The position numbers and the translations under genes were made by a program. This document shows positions 7,919 through 14,335 of a DNA stretch of 20,785 bases, in pieces (the first letter of the stretch is position 1; every line of letters begins with the position of its first letter). A model generated the notes under the pieces. The model was given only the letters and a program-made list of their open reading frames with translations. It had not been told where the DNA came from and made no database searches. The stretch lies in assembly GCA_023433405.1 (NCBI GenBank), contig JAEZCT010000045.1:1-20785 (forward strand), given 5' to 3'. Origin of the DNA: Bacillota bacterium. Lineage in GTDB: Bacteria > Bacillota > Clostridia > Oscillospirales > Ruminococcaceae.

Positions 7919-8653
7919 TCACAAATCTCGTACCAAAAGTTTCTCAACATCTTTGTTTAATATTTCTTTACACATTCCTTCCGGCAAAGAATCGTCAAGC
8001 CATAGCGCACCAATCTTAACCCGCTTTAATTGCAGCACACGGTTTCCCGCGGCGGCAAACATCCGCTTGACCTGATGATACATTCCCTCGGTGATGACAA
8101 GCTCCGCCACAGGGGGGGAAGCGCTGAGTATGCTGACGCGCGCGGGGCGGCATACCGACCCGTCGGCAAGCTCTATGCCCTCCCGCAGCCTTTCAAGGGC
8201 CGGCTCGTCCGGCAGCTCGCTTAACAGGGCGTGGTAGGTTTTGGGTACATGCCTGCCCGGGGAAAGCAGCCGGTGGGCAAAATCTCCGTCGTCGGTAATC
8301 AGCACAAAGCCTACGGTATCCTTGTCCAGCCTTCCCGCCGGAAAGAGCCCCTTGCGTCGCAACGGCTCCGGCACCAAATCCAGTACGGTTTTCACCCTGG
8401 CATCCCGCGCGGCGCTTACCACACCTGCCGGCTTGTTAAGCATGAGGTACAGGTGCTTTTTATAGCACAACGGCTCTCCGTCTGCTGTAATTTCCTCGGT
8501 ATCGGGGTCTACCTTGGTGTCTGGGATACGGCACAACACGCCGTTTACCATGATATGTCCCCCTGTAATGAGCTTCTTCGCGTCCGCCCGGGAGATAATC
8601 CTTTGCCCGGATATGAGCTTATCCAGCCTTTGCGCCGCCATATCGGTAACCAT
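7919..8653 (-). CDS. 16S rRNA-type pseudouridine synthase, RsuA/RluE/RluF family
   Basis: Converts a specific uridine in ribosomal RNA to pseudouridine. The 244-residue product starts with an S4 RNA-binding domain (QRLDKLISGQRIISRADAKKLI, then GGHIMVNG). It continues into the catalytic domain with LMLNKPAGVVSA and GRLDKDTVG; Asp110 in GRLD is the expected nucleophile. TYHALL and GMYHQVKRMFAAAGNRV follow as usual. Val114-Gly-Phe replaces the more common Glu-Gly-Leu after the catalytic loop, a mild variation. The start is uncertain: ATG 8653 is used here, ATG 8641 (MAAQRLDKL) is equally plausible by alignment with relatives, and an upstream GTG at 8683 is less likely. It is probably monocistronic, with the msmX promoter region lying downstream of it. 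The family is sure; the exact modified position is not. Confidence 0.88.
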   Translation of the reverse strand: MVTDMAAQRLDKLISGQRIISRADAKKLITGGHIMVNGVLCRIPDTKVDPDTEEITADGEPLCYKKHLYLMLNKPAGVVSAARDARVKTVLDLVPEPLRRKGLFPAGRLDKDTVGFVLITDDGDFAHRLLSPGRHVPKTYHALLSELPDEPALERLREGIELADGSVCRPARVSILSASPPVAELVITEGMYHQVKRMFAAAGNRVLQLKRVKIGALWLDDSLPEGMCKEILNKDVEKLLVRDL

Positions 8654-9078
8654 GCCTTTCCGTCCGCCGTGCTTTAGGGGCACAGCTACGCCGTTTTATC
8701 ATCCTGCACGAGCATTGCTATTTTATCAGTTTACATGTCATTTCGTTTTATTGCTATTGCTTTTATCATATCATAAACCACGTCAACTTTATACTATTAT
8801 CCGATTCAAAGGCGCATAATGTAATGCAAAAAGTCAAGTGAAAGGTTTGCAAACGCATTTTTAACTGCCATTGTGCTCATTGTAGCAGCTCATGAATGGT
8901 AGAAGCTCATCAATCGCGGCGCGGCAGGCCACTTCGCTGCCGCGCGGTGAATTTATGAGCTTCTATATCCTTGTCACTGATTCCGATGCTTGAATGAATT
9001 GAAGCAAGCCGATAGATATTATGAAAAAACGTGCGGTTTATCAAGCAGGTTCTTTTTAAAACGGCATTCGTATTAACG
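8654..9078. other. Gene-free stretch with a large hairpin
   Basis: I find no supported gene here. The part at 8690-8880 is AT-rich with several -10-like boxes on the - strand and probably holds the promoter of the pseudouridine synthase gene. A 15-base match to the catabolite-repression (cre) pattern with one mismatch, TTGCAAACGCATTTT, lies at 8847-8861. A large composite hairpin occupies 8901-8964. Another short inverted repeat GCTTG...CAAGC flanks about 8989-9010. Small open frames in this part lack ribosome sites. Confidence 0.5.
8901..8964. repeat. Composite inverted repeat (two nested stems)
   Basis: The outer stem is AGAAGCTCAT (8901-8910) with ATGAGCTTCT (8955-8964). The inner stem is GCGCGGCAG (8919-8927) with CTGCCGCGC (8937-8945), with a 9-base loop. 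A further partial copy of the outer arm, AGCTCAT, lies at 8887-8893. There is no T-run on either side, so it is not a standard terminator. It may be an intergenic repeat unit, an RNA structure or an old mobile-element end. Confidence 0.6.
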
Positions 9079-9894
9079 TCAGCCCGCGGACTTTTTATCC
9101 TCGGCGGCCGCGATGAGCATCTCCAGGGTGTTCTCAATCTCTTCCCGCGCCTGCTGTTCTATTTGGTCGATAACCTCCTGCTTATCCTCCTCTATCACGG
9201 TATCCTTGTCGCTTCCCTTTTTATCCCCGGTGCCTTCTGTATCGCCGCCGGTCTTATCCTTAGACTCGCCGCCCGCGCTGTCTTTTTGCGCCGTGCTGCT
9301 ATCGCCCGCCACCTCGCTGCTGGCAGCATTCTTGTCGGATTTCTTCTGACCAAGCTCGATGCCGTTAAACTCCGTGGGCAGGTCGGCTGCAAGCAGCCCG
9401 CTCTCGGATAGGGTGCCAGCCTCCTCAGGGGTAAAGCCATGGATGAACCCACCCAGCGCAACGGAGCAGATATCGCCTGCAATTATCTTCTCTTCGCAAA
9501 TAATCACGTTAGCGTGTACCTCGTCATCCGACGGGTAATTCAGTACCATATACGTCCAGCGCTTCGCGCGCCGCCCCATGAACTTTGAAAGATCCATCCC
9601 CTGTGTCTTTTGAATGGCGTTGTATTTTTCATACACGTTATCCATCGACTCAGGCAATATAATTTCGCACACCTCTATGGGTTCGTCGCTTACATCCCAG
9701 CCAAAGCTCTCTAAAAACTCTATCCTCTGGGCGTTGTTGGAGGCATAAAGCTTATCCTTGTTCGGCGCCTTTTTGTTATCCTTTGTGCCTGACAGCGCCA
9801 GGATCAATGCGACAACCAGCACGATCAGCCCGATGACCACCGCGGCGATCGTTACCGCTTTACGCTTTTCAAGCTTCATTGACATAATAAACAT
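9079..9894 (-). CDS. Membrane-anchored DUF4830-domain protein
   Basis: A 271-residue protein with one N-terminal membrane helix (about residues 13-34, VTIAAVVIGLIVLVVALILAL) preceded by Lys/Arg, so the rest is probably outside the cell. Residues about 55-155 match the DUF4830 pattern as I know it: EFLESFGWDVSDEPIEVCEIILP, then VYEKYNAIQKTQGMDLSKFMGRRAKRWTYMVLNYP, then IIAGDICSVALGGFIHGF. After about residue 180 comes an unusual Lys/Asp/Ser/Gly-rich low-complexity linker. The tail ends in a Glu/Gln-rich stretch (EVIDQIEQQAREEIENTLEML) that looks like a coiled coil. The start is uncertain: the ATGs at 9894, 9885 and 9879 all lack a clear ribosome site. A TATAAT on the - strand (9964-9959) may be its -10 box. 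Function is unknown. Confidence 0.75.
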   Translation of the reverse strand: MFIMSMKLEKRKAVTIAAVVIGLIVLVVALILALSGTKDNKKAPNKDKLYASNNAQRIEFLESFGWDVSDEPIEVCEIILPESMDNVYEKYNAIQKTQGMDLSKFMGRRAKRWTYMVLNYPSDDEVHANVIICEEKIIAGDICSVALGGFIHGFTPEEAGTLSESGLLAADLPTEFNGIELGQKKSDKNAASSEVAGDSSTAQKDSAGGESKDKTGGDTEGTGDKKGSDKDTVIEEDKQEVIDQIEQQAREEIENTLEMLIAAAEDKKSAG

Positions 9895-10101
9895 AGCTCT
9901 GCGCTCATCCCCTCTGTCTTGTTCAACTCGTAATTATTTGCGTAACGGTTTGTACTAGATTATATGCGGCCGTTATTCTCTAAAAGACCACCAACCGTAG
10001 AACTATCCTGCTTACGCGTGACCAAATGGGCTGTCAGAGCCGTTTTTATGCACTTTGGTGAACGATACGCTAATTTTATTCAACATTCTTATAAAATAGT
10101 G

Positions 10102-10130
10102 TTGATATTTTTAAATGAGTGTGGTATGAT
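10102..10130 (+). promoter_or_regulatory. Strong SigA-type promoter of a candidate small RNA
   Basis: TTGATA (10102-10107), a 17-base spacer, then TATGAT (10125-10130), with an upstream TG (TGG before the -10) as in extended -10 promoters. The predicted transcription start is near 10137. No gene with a ribosome site follows before the terminator at 10204. Confidence 0.75.
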
Positions 10131-10136
10131 ACGGGT

Positions 10137-10238
10137 GTGTTAATCCTTTAAATGATAATTACTACTTCATCCTTTTCCCATGCTATGTATGTCTCTATCC
10201 CCGAAAAAAGGCGACCTGTAAAACAGGTCGCCTTTTTT
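10137..10238 (+). ncRNA. Candidate small RNA or araR leader (about 100 nt)
   Basis: Inferred transcript between the promoter at 10102-10130 and the perfect terminator at 10204-10238. The body before the terminator is U- and C-rich and carries two single-stranded AUCCUUU motifs (near 10143 and 10170), which could pair with ribosome-binding sites. No known RNA family is recognised. It could also be a transcription-attenuating leader of araR rather than a free RNA. Its existence rests only on the promoter and terminator signals. Confidence 0.45.
10204..10238. terminator. Perfect two-way intrinsic terminator
   Basis: A 16-base perfect stem, AAAAAAGGCGACCTGT (10204-10219) with its complement at 10223-10238, and a 3-base AAA loop. 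It gives six T on the 3' side in both directions. It is oddly placed between two divergent genes, which is why a small transcript is proposed here. Confidence 0.93.
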
Positions 10239-10270
10239 CATGGAATAGAAAAGAGAAATGTACGCTCAAA

Positions 10271-10305
10271 GTTGTCTTTACAACATGGGCAAAAGGTTGT
10301 ATTAT
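10271..10305 (+). promoter_or_regulatory. araR promoter with AraR-box-like operator
   Basis: The promoter is TTTACA (10277-10282), a 17-base spacer and TATTAT (10300-10305). The palindrome GTTGTCTTTACAAC (10271-10284) covers the -35 box. It matches the AraR box as I recall it (TTGTNCGTACAA) except at the two central positions. A repressor bound there would exclude RNA polymerase, so autoregulation is likely but inferred. Confidence 0.65.
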
Positions 10306-10344
10306 TGGAACAATTATTGCAGATTGCTTTAAGGGGAGGATTGC

Positions 10345-11445
10345 ATGACGGGGCAGCGCCAACCAAAATACGACCAGATTGTTCATTGGGTTAAGGAGCG
10401 CGTCCACCGCGCGGAGCTTTTGCCCGGCGACCGGCTGGAGTCTGAAAACGAGCTGGCACGCGTGTTTGGGGTAAGCCGCCAGACGGCGCGCCAGGCCGTA
10501 GGCATTTTGGAAAACGAAGGGCTGGTGCTTCGGCGGCGAGGCAGCGGCACCTACATCACCGACGTATCCTCCCCCCTGCACGAACCCACCAAGACCATTG
10601 GGGTAATTACCACCTATCTTGACGACTACATCTTTCCGGGCATCATCCGTGGGATTGAGCGGGTGCTGTCCCTAAACGGCTATACCATGCAGCTTGCCAT
10701 TACCAACAACCGGGTGGAAAGCGAAACGAAGGCGCTTGCCCAAATGCTGCAAAATGATGTGGACGGCCTGATTGTGGAGCCCACCAAAAGTGCGCTGCCA
10801 AACCTTAACCGCGACCTCTTCTCCCAGCTTACCTCCAGGCATATTCCCTGCCTAATGATTCACGGCGCTTACGCGGGCATTGGTTTTCCCTGCGTCGCAC
10901 CCGACGACCGTGCGGGGGGGTATGCCGCGGCGGAATACCTGACAGCGCGCGGACATCTGCACATCGGCGGCGTATTTAAATCCGACGATATTCAAGGTCA
11001 TCTGCGCTACGCAGGCTTTGCCCGGGCGCTGAAGGAACGGGGCATATCCCTGGACGACGGCACGGTGCTGTGGTATGCCACAGAGGATGTTCCGCGCCTT
11101 TTTGGCGGGGAAAGTGACGATTACCTGCTGTCGCGCTTTGCGCACTGCACCGGCCTTGTGTGCTATAACGACCAGATAGCCCTGAAGCTGATGGATATGC
11201 TGCGTCGGGGCGGCTACCCCGTTCCCGAACGCATGTCCCTCATCGGCTTTGATAACTCCGACCTTGCCACCCTGTCCGACGTTGGGCTGACCTCGGTTGC
11301 CCACCCGAAGGAGCAGCTGGGAGAGACCGCCGCCATCGGCATCCTGAACCTGATAGAGGAGCCTTCCCGACTTGCGGGAAGGCTGTTTGACGCGGTGATA
11401 GCCGAGCGGCAGTCGGTGCGGGATTTGCGCGCCCGAGGCAAATAG
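10345..11445 (+). CDS. araR: Arabinose-operon repressor AraR (GntR/LacI hybrid)
   Basis: A 366-residue transcription repressor. An N-terminal GntR-type winged helix-turn-helix (residues about 5-70: PKYDQIVHWVKERVHRAELLPGDR, then FGVSRQTARQAVGILENEGL and RRRGSGTYI) is joined to a LacI/PBP1-type sugar-binding domain. The second half follows B. subtilis AraR closely: KTIGVITTYLDDYIFPGIIRGIE, DGLIVEPTKSAL, HIGGVFKSDDIQGH, LVCYNDQIALKLMDMLR, SLIGFDNSDLA and TSVAHPKEQLG. Known AraR binds arabinose and releases operators of arabinose transport and breakdown genes. ATG 10345 has GGGGAGG upstream (AAGGGGAGGATTGC). It carries its own promoter and operator-like site. araD lies 2 kb downstream beyond gpr, rpsT and a small gene. 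No terminator follows before the convergent gpr end. The ortholog call is strong. Confidence 0.92.
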   Translation: MTGQRQPKYDQIVHWVKERVHRAELLPGDRLESENELARVFGVSRQTARQAVGILENEGLVLRRRGSGTYITDVSSPLHEPTKTIGVITTYLDDYIFPGIIRGIERVLSLNGYTMQLAITNNRVESETKALAQMLQNDVDGLIVEPTKSALPNLNRDLFSQLTSRHIPCLMIHGAYAGIGFPCVAPDDRAGGYAAAEYLTARGHLHIGGVFKSDDIQGHLRYAGFARALKERGISLDDGTVLWYATEDVPRLFGGESDDYLLSRFAHCTGLVCYNDQIALKLMDMLRRGGYPVPERMSLIGFDNSDLATLSDVGLTSVAHPKEQLGETAAIGILNLIEEPSRLAGRLFDAVIAERQSVRDLRARGK

Positions 11446-11483
11446 GCAAGCACGGGCTTAAAAAGTGTATAAAGTGAAAAAAA

Positions 11484-11512
11484 GTGAAAACATTTGGCGT
11501 GCGGATTTTCAC
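11484..11512 (-). terminator. Intrinsic terminator of gpr
   Basis: The stem GTGAAAA (11484-11490) / TTTTCAC (11506-11512) has a loop of about 15 bases. On the - strand it is followed by seven T (A-run 11477-11483 on the + strand). It lies about 50 bases after the gpr stop. The stem is short and AT-rich but the T-run is good. Confidence 0.65.
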
Positions 11513-11564
11513 ACGGAACGGATAAAGCCTTGCTTATAAAATGAAGCATTACGAAGCCCGTCTG

Positions 11565-12458
11565 TTAACCCACCATCATTTGAATGTCCTCAAGCTCCAT
11601 GGAGGGCTGCAAGGCCTTGTTAATTGCAAGCGCCAGCACCTTGGCGGCGCGCTCTATAATGACATCCACCTCCCGGGGCGTTACAATCATCGACTGACCA
11701 CGGGGGGTTACCTTGCCTACGGTTTCGTCGTCATCTGCCTCAAGCAGGTCGCAGGCAAGGGTGGCAGCATCCACCACCGTGGGTATGCCCACCGCAATGA
11801 CGGGTACCCCCAGCGTCTGACGATCAAGCGCCTTGCGGGCGTTGTTGACACCGCTGCCGGGAACAATGCCGGTATCCGATATCTGTATGGTGCAGCCCAG
11901 CCGCTCGATGCTTTTTGCCGCCAGCGCGTCCACTACAATTACCGCGGATGGATGAATCTCCCTTACCATAGACGCGATAATCTCCCCCGTTTCCACCCCC
12001 GTCTGGCCCAGTACTCCGGGGGCGATGGCGGCGACGGGGCGAAGGTCCCCAAGTCCCGCCGATTCCGCCACCTCTTTTTTTATGTGGCGGGTTGCAAGCA
12101 CCTGTCCCGCCGCATCCGGCCCCAGTGCGTCGGGTGTGATGCTGCGGTTGCCAAGCCCTACCACCAGCACAAGCCCGCGCTCCTTGGGCAGCATGGTCTC
12201 CAGCTCCTTTGCAATGAGCTCTATCTCCTCATAGGAGGTCTCTATGCCGCCGGCAAACGGCGGCGACTGTATCGTCACATAAGCGCCCACCGGCTTGCCC
12301 AGCTTTTTTGCCCCCGCATCATTTAAAACATGAATGCGGGATATTTTAATGTTGTCGTAGGCCTGCTCCTCACAGTCCACCCCCTCCACCTCTTTTTCGC
12401 CAAGCATATCCCGTTTTTCCGCCGCAAGGTCTGTGCGAATACCCGACAGTGCGCTCAT
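11565..12458 (-). CDS. gpr: Germination protease GPR (SASP-specific, peptidase family A25)
   Basis: Made in the forespore as an inactive zymogen, it degrades the small acid-soluble proteins that coat spore DNA once germination begins, freeing amino acids and DNA. The 297-residue product has the N-terminal IRTDLA segment where propeptide cleavage occurs in relatives. It also has the core VVGLGNRSITPDALGPDA with Asp110, and VVDALAAKSIERLG with Asp177; these are the likely counterparts of the two catalytic aspartates known in B. megaterium GPR. SDTGIVPGSGVNN and VIAVGIPTVVDA follow. ATG 12458 is chosen for the AAGGGAAGGG about 8-14 bases upstream; a longer frame to 12515 is not needed. It is divergent from rpsT, and gpr-rpsT adjacency is conserved in Bacillus and clostridia. 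A forespore-type promoter lies at 12498-12527. Confidence 0.95.
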   Translation of the reverse strand: MSALSGIRTDLAAEKRDMLGEKEVEGVDCEEQAYDNIKISRIHVLNDAGAKKLGKPVGAYVTIQSPPFAGGIETSYEEIELIAKELETMLPKERGLVLVVGLGNRSITPDALGPDAAGQVLATRHIKKEVAESAGLGDLRPVAAIAPGVLGQTGVETGEIIASMVREIHPSAVIVVDALAAKSIERLGCTIQISDTGIVPGSGVNNARKALDRQTLGVPVIAVGIPTVVDAATLACDLLEADDDETVGKVTPRGQSMIVTPREVDVIIERAAKVLALAINKALQPSMELEDIQMMVG

Positions 12459-12497
12459 ATTATCAGCCCTTCCCTTATTTCCAGTATCGGTCAACTC

Positions 12498-12527
12498 TAG
12501 TATCAACCGCCTCACTGCATTTATGCC
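12498..12527 (-). promoter_or_regulatory. Forespore (SigG/SigF-like) promoter of gpr
   Basis: On the - strand: GGCATA (12527-12522), a 17-base spacer, and GATACTA (12504-12498). The SigG consensus is about TGAATA and CATACTA with 17-18 bases between, so the -10 box matches 6 of 7. GCATA also fits the SigF -35 box. In B. subtilis gpr is known to be transcribed by SigF and SigG, which agrees. Confidence 0.65.
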
Positions 12528-12632
12528 GCCTTTTCTGTCTGTAAAAGCGGCACAAGACCTTTGGGCTTTATGTATTTATTCGGTCTCGCTTGAAAAAAAC
12601 GCGTAAACATGGATTAATATATTGCAAAGCTA

Positions 12633-12661
12633 TTGCATTTTGAATGGTTTGGTGATAATAT
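12633..12661 (+). promoter_or_regulatory. SigA promoter of rpsT
   Basis: TTGCAT (12633-12638), a 17-base spacer, and TAATAT (12656-12661). The start site predicted near 12668 gives a short leader ending in the AAGGAGGT ribosome site at about 12681-12688. Confidence 0.75.
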
Positions 12662-12694
12662 TATTGTTACTGTCATATGCAAGGAGGTGCGCCC

Positions 12695-12955
12695 ATGCCT
12701 AATATTAAATCCGCAAAAAAGAGAGTTAAGGTTTCCGAGGTACGCAACGCGCGCAATAAGGCCGCGAAGAGCAGCTTAAGAACCACCATCAAGACCGCTA
12801 ACACCGCCATCGAGGCTAACGCCGAGACTAAGGAAACAGCTGTAAAGCTTGCGGTAAAGAAGATTGACCAGGCCTGCGCAAAGGGCTTGCTGCACAAGAA
12901 TACGGCGGCCAGAAGAAAGTCCGCCCTTGCCAAAAAGCTGAACAAGGTTGGCTAA
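12695..12955 (+). CDS. rpsT: 30S ribosomal protein S20
   Basis: An 86-residue, strongly basic protein that binds 16S rRNA during assembly of the small ribosomal subunit. It begins MPNIKSAKKRVKVSE, then has RNARNKAAKSSLRTTIK and HKNTAARRKSALAKKLN, all standard S20 segments. ATG 12695 is fixed by AAGGAGGT six bases upstream; the frame extends to 12677 but that part lacks S20 sequence. It is divergent from gpr and has its own SigA promoter. A terminator follows at 13021-13052, so it is probably a single-gene transcript. Confidence 0.97.
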   Translation: MPNIKSAKKRVKVSEVRNARNKAAKSSLRTTIKTANTAIEANAETKETAVKLAVKKIDQACAKGLLHKNTAARRKSALAKKLNKVG

Positions 12956-13020
12956 AGACCTTTCAGCCGTTTTTTAAAAACATGGCCTGTGCCGTTTTGG
13001 CCTAATACACGCAAACAAAG

Positions 13021-13052
13021 CAGCGACCCTTGCAAAGGCGGCGCTGTTTTTT
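13021..13052 (+). terminator. Intrinsic terminator after rpsT
   Basis: The outer stem is CAGCG (13021-13025) / CGCTG (13042-13046), with an inner CCTT/AAGG pairing, followed by six T (13047-13052). It stands about 65 bases after the rpsT stop and just before the next promoter. Confidence 0.75.
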
Positions 13053-13078
13053 GTTACGTTTTCTCCAAAATCCGTTTG

Positions 13079-13107
13079 TTGACAAACCCGATGGCTTGGG
13101 TTATGAT
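13079..13107 (+). promoter_or_regulatory. Near-consensus SigA promoter of the small membrane protein gene
   Basis: TTGACA (13079-13084, perfect), a 17-base spacer, and TATGAT (13102-13107). The predicted start near 13114 lies 60 bases before the small gene at 13175. Confidence 0.82.
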
Positions 13108-13174
13108 AAGCGTGAAAAACGCCTGTTTTCGACATGCCGACTATCTAGTTCTTTGGAGAGGGAATGGTGTTACA

Positions 13175-13324
13175 ATGAAAAAGAACTCTGTTTTGCGCGT
13201 ACTGATGCTGGTTGCGGGCGCTATGGTCATTATTAGTGCCGGCGTATTCTTCCTGCTTCGTCACTTTAACAACAAAGCCCATGAGGATAAGTGGAAGGAT
13301 TACCTGGAGTGCGGCATCCTGTAA
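13175..13324 (+). CDS. Small single-pass membrane protein (49 residues)
   Basis: I do not recognise a named family. The predicted protein begins MKKNSVLRVLMLVAGAMVI, has one hydrophobic helix (about residues 7-27), and ends with a charged tail (RHFNNKAHEDKWKDYLECGIL) containing a single Cys near the C-terminus. The Lys-Lys-Asn start and Arg after the helix leave the topology open. ATG 13175 has GGAGAGGGA about 11 bases upstream. An upstream frame continues to 12989 but crosses the rpsT terminator and the promoter, so it is not used. The near-consensus promoter at 13079-13107 and two hairpin terminators downstream support a real, separately expressed gene between rpsT and araD. Function is unknown. 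Confidence 0.7.
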   Translation: MKKNSVLRVLMLVAGAMVIISAGVFFLLRHFNNKAHEDKWKDYLECGIL

Positions 13325-13343
13325 CAAGTATTACGACAAGTAC

Positions 13344-13364
13344 GGGCGTGCGGCAAGCGCGCCC
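13344..13364 (+). terminator. Hairpin after the small membrane protein gene
   Basis: The 8-base stem GGGCGTGC (13344-13351) / GCGCGCCC (13357-13364), with one G-U pair and a GGCAA loop, is followed by GCGCTTTCTATTT. The T-run is broken, so it may be a weak terminator. A second one follows at 13443. Confidence 0.55.
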
Positions 13365-13442
13365 GCGCTTTCTATTTATCCATAACCCATTAAAAAAACC
13401 AAGCCCCTGCATGAGAATATTCAGTTATCCTTTGAGGGCATT

Positions 13443-13466
13443 CCGCCAACGATCCGGCGGGTTTTT
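13443..13466 (+). terminator. Intrinsic terminator upstream of araD
   Basis: The stem CCGCC (13443-13447) / GGCGG (13456-13460) with an 8-base loop is followed by GTTTTTATT. It separates the small membrane protein transcript from araD. AT-rich sequence just after it (TTGGTA 13468-13473, 16 bases, TATAAG 13490-13495) may be the araD promoter. Confidence 0.6.
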
Positions 13467-13513
13467 ATTGGTATTTTATATGGTATTTATATAAGGCTTT
13501 TAACAGGAAAGGG

Positions 13514-14215
13514 ATGATCAACACGATGGCAAGCGATTTGCAAAAGCAGGTATTTGAGGCAAACCTTCTGCTGCCCAAATACAATCTGGTTACCTTTACA
13601 TGGGGCAATGTTTCGGCTTACGACAACGCTTCGGGGCTGGTAGCCATTAAACCCTCCGGTGTCGCCTATGAGGATTTAAAGGCGGAGGATATGGTTCTGC
13701 TGGATCTTGACGGAAGGGTCATTGAGGGAACGCTTAACCCCTCCTCGGATACCCCAACCCACCTTGCGCTTTACCGCGCGTTCCCCGAAATGGGGGGCAT
13801 TGTACATACCCATTCCCGCTGGGCGACCATCTGGGCACAGTCGGGGCTTTCTGTTCCCGCCCTTGGCACCACCCACGCGGATTACTTTTACGGCGATATC
13901 CCCTGCTCCCGCCCCATGACGCCGGCGGAGATTGCGGGCAGCTATGAGCTTGAGACAGGCAACGTAATTATCGAAACCATAAAGGGCACGCCGGTGATGG
14001 ATATTCCCGCCGTGCTGGTTAACAGTCACGGACCCTTTGCCTGGGGCAAGGACGCGTCGGACGCGGTCTACCACGCGGTAGTGCTGGAGGAGGTCTCCAT
14101 GATGGCGTGGCATAACCGGGTAATGAGCGGCAATAACCCCCGTATTCAGCAAGAGCTGTTGGATAAGCATTACCTGCGCAAGCACGGCAAAAACGCCTAC
14201 TACGGTCAGCGGTAA
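13514..14215 (+). CDS. araD: L-ribulose-5-phosphate 4-epimerase
   Basis: Converts L-ribulose 5-phosphate to D-xylulose 5-phosphate, the last step of arabinose breakdown before the pentose phosphate pathway. The 233-residue product is close to E. coli AraD: PKYNLVTFTWGNVSA, IKPSGVAYEDL, IVHTHSRWATIWAQ, HADYFYGDIPC, SHGPFAWGKDASDAV and DKHYLRKHGKNAYYGQ. Zinc ligands His98, His100 and His172 and the proposed acid-base residues Asp123 and Tyr229 are present. Two starts are possible: ATG 13514 (AGGA 5 bases upstream) and ATG 13526, whose MASDLQKQV aligns exactly with the E. coli start. It stands apart from araA and araB, which are not in this window. The araR gene lies 2 kb upstream, but no AraR-like site was seen before araD. 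The call is very secure. Confidence 0.95.
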   Translation: MINTMASDLQKQVFEANLLLPKYNLVTFTWGNVSAYDNASGLVAIKPSGVAYEDLKAEDMVLLDLDGRVIEGTLNPSSDTPTHLALYRAFPEMGGIVHTHSRWATIWAQSGLSVPALGTTHADYFYGDIPCSRPMTPAEIAGSYELETGNVIIETIKGTPVMDIPAVLVNSHGPFAWGKDASDAVYHAVVLEEVSMMAWHNRVMSGNNPRIQQELLDKHYLRKHGKNAYYGQR

Positions 14216-14268
14216 TAACAAATTATTGCGATAGTTTTTTGTTTTTCGTAGATATTGATAGAAGGAAC

Positions 14269-14319
14269 TTGACTTTTTCGCTTTCTCAAACTACGATAAA
14301 CAGGGTAGTTTTTACCCTG
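14269..14319 (+). promoter_or_regulatory. Transaldolase promoter with operator-like palindrome at the start site
   Basis: TTGACT (14269-14274), a 17-base spacer, and TACGAT (14292-14297). The palindrome CAGGGTA (14301-14307) / TACCCTG (14313-14319), with a 5-base centre, covers the predicted start near 14304. This is the usual place for a repressor site; the protein that binds is unknown. Confidence 0.65.
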
Positions 14320-14335
14320 ATAAAACCCGATAGCA

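Larger units (their letters stand above)
9895..10344. other. Divergent intergenic region with promoter-terminator unit
   Basis: This 450-base gap lies between the DUF4830 gene (-) and araR (+). It holds the probable - strand promoter of the DUF4830 gene near 9959-9964. It also contains a weak hairpin GGCT-GTCAG-AGCC followed by GTTTTT near 10029-10046, a strong + strand promoter (10102-10130), a perfect intrinsic terminator (10204-10238), and the separate araR promoter with an operator-like palindrome (10271-10305). The open frame at 10152-10394 lacks a ribosome site and runs through the terminator and into araR in another frame, so I do not call it. Confidence 0.7.

Noticed and set aside
10152..10394. 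80-codon open frame across the terminator before araR
   Set aside because: No ribosome site, passes through a perfect intrinsic terminator and overlaps araR in another frame.
11360..11384. Strong hairpin AGCCTTCCCG/CGGGAAGGCT near the end of araR
   Set aside because: It lies inside the coding region and is followed by GTTTGA rather than a T-run, so it is not a terminator.
11541..12326. Long + strand open frame (261 codons) opposite gpr
   Set aside because: It is the antisense shadow of gpr, has no ribosome site, and its translation is rich in His, Arg, Gly and Tyr with no family features.
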